DNA from: Acidobacteriaceae bacterium
Lineage (GTDB): Bacteria > Acidobacteriota > Terriglobia > Terriglobales > Acidobacteriaceae
Assembly (NCBI GenBank): GCA_030838305.1
Contig: JAUTWY010000577.1
Coordinates: 1-6,395, forward strand
Direction of reading: 5' to 3'
DNA length: 6,395 nucleotides
Below the pieces are notes generated by a model. It did no database searches. It was not told where the DNA came from and saw nothing but the letters and a program-made list of their open reading frames with translations. The translations under genes were made by a program, and so were the position numbers. The stretch's first letter is position 1, and each line of letters begins with the position of its first letter. Below, one piece after another: positions 4,343-6,395 of the stretch.

Positions 4343-6395
4343 ATGAAGAACACAAAAAGACGGTTTAGTTGGTGGGGCACTGCGCTTGGGCTTGCACTGG
4401 CAACTTTCGTTCTGCCCATATGCGCAGCCGCTCAGGATGATTACCAACCGCAGGACGATCCGCCGAGCCGGGTTGCTCGGCTTGGCTATATGGAAGGCTC
4501 GGTTTCATTTGATCCGGCGGGCGAGGCCGACTGGGTCGGAGCTGTTTCCAACCGGCCCATGACAACGGGCGACAAGCTGTGGGCTGACAAGGGTTCTCGC
4601 GCTGAACTTCAATTGGGATCGGCTGTGATTCGCCTGTCGGAGAATACCGGCATCTCGTTCCTCAACCTGGACGATCACACTGCGCAGGTTCAGTTGAGTT
4701 CAGGCGCAATCAATATTCGGGTGCGCGGCCTTGACCGCGACGATGCCTTCGAGATCGATACACCGAACCTGGCGTTCTCGATTTACCAGCCCGGGAGTTA
4801 TCGAATCGAAGCCAGTGAAGATGGAAGCTACTCGGTCGTCACCGTACGCGAGGGCGAAGGCGAGGCCACCGGTAACGGCCAGACCTATAAAATTCACGCT
4901 GGACAAAGAGCCACTTTCAACGGAAGCGACTCCCTGAATGCCGATGTCGAGCAGATCGGTGAGCCTGACCAATTCGACGACTGGGCCTATAGTCGTGATA
5001 ACCGTCACGAGCACTCACGCTCCGCGCAATATGTCTCGAACGATATGGTCGGTTACGACGACCTCGATGACAACGGCGACTGGCGTGACGATTCCAGTTA
5101 CGGACATGTCTGGTACCCCCATGTTGAAGCGGGCTGGGCGCCTTATCGTGAGGGCCATTGGGACTGGATCGATCCCTGGGGATACACCTGGGTCGATGAC
5201 TCTTCCTGGGGCTACGCTCCATTCCACTACGGACGCTGGGTGAGTGTCAGCGGACGTTGGGGTTGGGTAGCCGGGCCAAGGGAAGTACATGCAGTTTATG
5301 CGCCGGCCTTGGTGGTGTTTGTTGGCGGCGGTGGAGGGGGCTTCGGTGCAAATGTGGGATGGTTCCCATTGGGTCCGCGAGAGGTTTACGTGCCCTCTTA
5401 TCACGTCAGCCGGGCTTACGTCGAACGGGTCAATATCAGCAATACCACGGTCAACAATACGACCATCACCAACGTCTATAACACGACCATCGTCAACCGA
5501 ACCACGAACGTTACGAATGTGACGTACGTAAACCGAAACGTGCAGGGCGCGGTAACCGCGGTTCCGCAACGTGCCTTTGCCAGCGCACAGCCTGTAGCCC
5601 GGGCAGCGGTGAGGGTGGATGCGCGAGAGATCGCATCTGCGCCGGTAATGCGCAGGGTTGCAGTAAATCCCACGCGGGAGGCGGTGCTCGGAGCGAGAGC
5701 TTCGACTGCGAACCGTGTAACCGCTCCTCCTCCTGCGGTGATGAACCGTCAAGTAATTGCAAAGAGGACTCCTCCACCGCCGCCACCGTCGTTCGCGAAG
5801 CAACAACAGGCGATGGCAGCGCATCCTGGACAGCCTCTCCCAAAGCGCGAGATGGCAAGCTTGCGTCCCGCCGCAGAAGCGCATCCGGCTGTGAAGGTGG
5901 CTCCTCCCGGTAAACCGGCGCAACCGACCACTGGACACCCCAACGCCCCCGCCGCCAATGCGGGGCGTCCGGGACAGCCGAATAACCAGCCCGGCAACAA
6001 CAATGCGGCGCGTCCGGGACAGCCTGCTCCTGGTGCTCCTACCAACCAGCCTGGGAATCGTCCGGGTAATCAACCGGCGCCGAACGAGCGTCCGGGTGCG
6101 GCCAACCAGCCGAATCAACCGAATAATCGGCCAGGACAGCCGAATCAGCCTGAGCCCAATCGGCCGGGCCAGCCCAACAATCGGCCTGAGACGAATCAAC
6201 CAAACAACCGTCCGGGACAGCCGAACAATCAGCCGCAGCCCAATCAACCCAACAATCGGCCTGAGGCCAATCAGCCGAACAACCGGCCGCAGCCCAATCA
6301 ACCCAACAACCGGCCCGAGGCCAATCAGCCGAATAACCGGCCGCAGCCCAATCAACCCAACAACCGGCCCGAGGCCAATCAGCCGAATAACCGGC
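4343..6395 (+). CDS. Secreted FecR-domain/DUF6600-type protein with Asn/Pro repeat tail (3' end outside window)
   Basis: The frame is open for 684 codons from ATG to the right edge with no stop. Residues 1-30 form a signal peptide: basic KNTKRR, a hydrophobic core, and probable cleavage after CAAA before QDD. LPIC is not a proper lipobox. Residues 43-200 resemble a FecR domain: RVARLGYMEGSVSF, TGDKLWADKGSRAELQLGS, then beta strands ending near HAGQRATF. Residues 246-312 are rich in Trp and Tyr (11 Trp), with WDWIDPWGYTWVDD and FHYGRWV, the pattern of DUF6600-type proteins of Acidobacteriota. A Gly run (328-333), GWFPLGPREVYVP (339-351) and an Asn/Thr/Val-rich stretch (364-400) follow. The rest is Ala/Pro-rich, with six prolines at 477-482, then NQPNNRP-like repeats. 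It acts outside the inner membrane, perhaps at the cell surface or in the matrix; the molecular role is unknown. No sigma/anti-sigma partner is visible, so FecR-style signalling is unlikely. Confidence 0.85.
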   Translation, partial: MKNTKRRFSWWGTALGLALATFVLPICAAAQDDYQPQDDPPSRVARLGYMEGSVSFDPAGEADWVGAVSNRPMTTGDKLWADKGSRAELQLGSAVIRLSENTGISFLNLDDHTAQVQLSSGAINIRVRGLDRDDAFEIDTPNLAFSIYQPGSYRIEASEDGSYSVVTVREGEGEATGNGQTYKIHAGQRATFNGSDSLNADVEQIGEPDQFDDWAYSRDNRHEHSRSAQYVSNDMVGYDDLDDNGDWRDDSSYGHVWYPHVEAGWAPYREGHWDWIDPWGYTWVDDSSWGYAPFHYGRWVSVSGRWGWVAGPREVHAVYAPALVVFVGGGGGGFGANVGWFPLGPREVYVPSYHVSRAYVERVNISNTTVNNTTITNVYNTTIVNRTTNVTNVTYVNRNVQGAVTAVPQRAFASAQPVARAAVRVDAREIASAPVMRRVAVNPTREAVLGARASTANRVTAPPPAVMNRQVIAKRTPPPPPPSFAKQQQAMAAHPGQPLPKREMASLRPAAEAHPAVKVAPPGKPAQPTTGHPNAPAANAGRPGQPNNQPGNNNAARPGQPAPGAPTNQPGNRPGNQPAPNERPGAANQPNQPNNRPGQPNQPEPNRPGQPNNRPETNQPNNRPGQPNNQPQPNQPNNRPEANQPNNRPQPNQPNNRPEANQPNNRPQPNQPNNRPEANQPNNR
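5946..6232 (+). repeat. Degenerate Asn/Pro/Gln/Arg repeat region
   Basis: The coding frame is a low-complexity mix of GRPGQPNNQP, NQPNNRP and related blocks of about 7-10 residues, with no fixed period. It grades into the regular 54-bp array that follows. It looks like an older, diverged part of the same repeat tail, probably an extended disordered stalk or linker. Confidence 0.7.
6233..6394 (+). repeat. 54-bp in-frame tandem repeat, three copies, continuing past the edge
   Basis: Three copies (6233-6286, 6287-6340, 6341-6394) each encode two nine-residue halves, PQPNQPNNR and PEANQPNNR. The second and third copies are identical at the DNA level. The first differs from them at three positions, all synonymous. 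This points to recent in-frame duplication. The next base continues the pattern, so the total copy number cannot be read here. Confidence 0.9.

Noticed and set aside
5015..6355. A 446-codon open frame on the minus strand
   Set aside because: It lies antisense to the FecR/DUF6600-type gene, its translation is Arg/Leu/Ile repeats mirroring the Asn/Pro codons, and it has no domain. The plus frame has a ribosome site, signal peptide and recognisable domains.
5931..6395. CRISPR-like array at the right edge
   Set aside because: The repeats are direct 54-bp coding units with no unique spacers and stay in frame with the secreted protein.

Overview
The window is about 58% GC by eye. It probably comes from an Acidobacteriota (Terriglobia-like) genome. 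I infer this mainly from the large secreted FecR/DUF6600-type protein with an Asn/Pro repeat tail, and from the lineage-restricted look of the minus-strand genes. No marker gene is present to confirm it. I see no rRNA, tRNA, CRISPR array, insertion sequence or phage gene.

Layout. At the left edge is the nearly complete 3' part of a PIN-domain (VapC-type) RNase gene on the plus strand (1-417). It converges, with only 27 bp between stop codons, on a four-gene minus-strand cluster read from about 3897 down to 445. In transcription order the cluster encodes: a small PilZ-like protein (3897-3541); an unrecognised 375-residue helical protein with an Ala/Gly/Ser-rich tail (3544-2417, start overlapping the previous stop as ATGA); a 226-residue protein with a degenerate receiver-like half and a histidine-kinase-type phosphoacceptor helix but no ATPase domain (2319-1639); and a CheR-type methyltransferase with two low-complexity insertions (1548-445). 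A 445-bp divergent intergenic region follows, rich in inverted repeats. A long plus-strand gene (4343 to beyond the right edge) then encodes a secreted FecR/DUF6600-type protein. It ends in tandem NQPNNRP-like repeats that are still running at the edge.

How the genes may work together. The minus-strand cluster looks like part of a chemosensory or surface-motility control module. CheR would methylate a chemoreceptor. The PilZ-like protein would be a c-di-GMP or protein-interaction module. The receiver/phosphoacceptor protein would be a phosphotransfer or phosphatase-type accessory. No CheA, CheW, CheB or receptor gene lies in the window, so partners must be elsewhere. The divergent secreted protein and the PIN gene are probably functionally separate. 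The most interesting items are the ATPase-less phosphoacceptor protein beside an unfamiliar 375-residue protein, the unusual CheR, and the strong hairpin just upstream of the cluster's first start codon.
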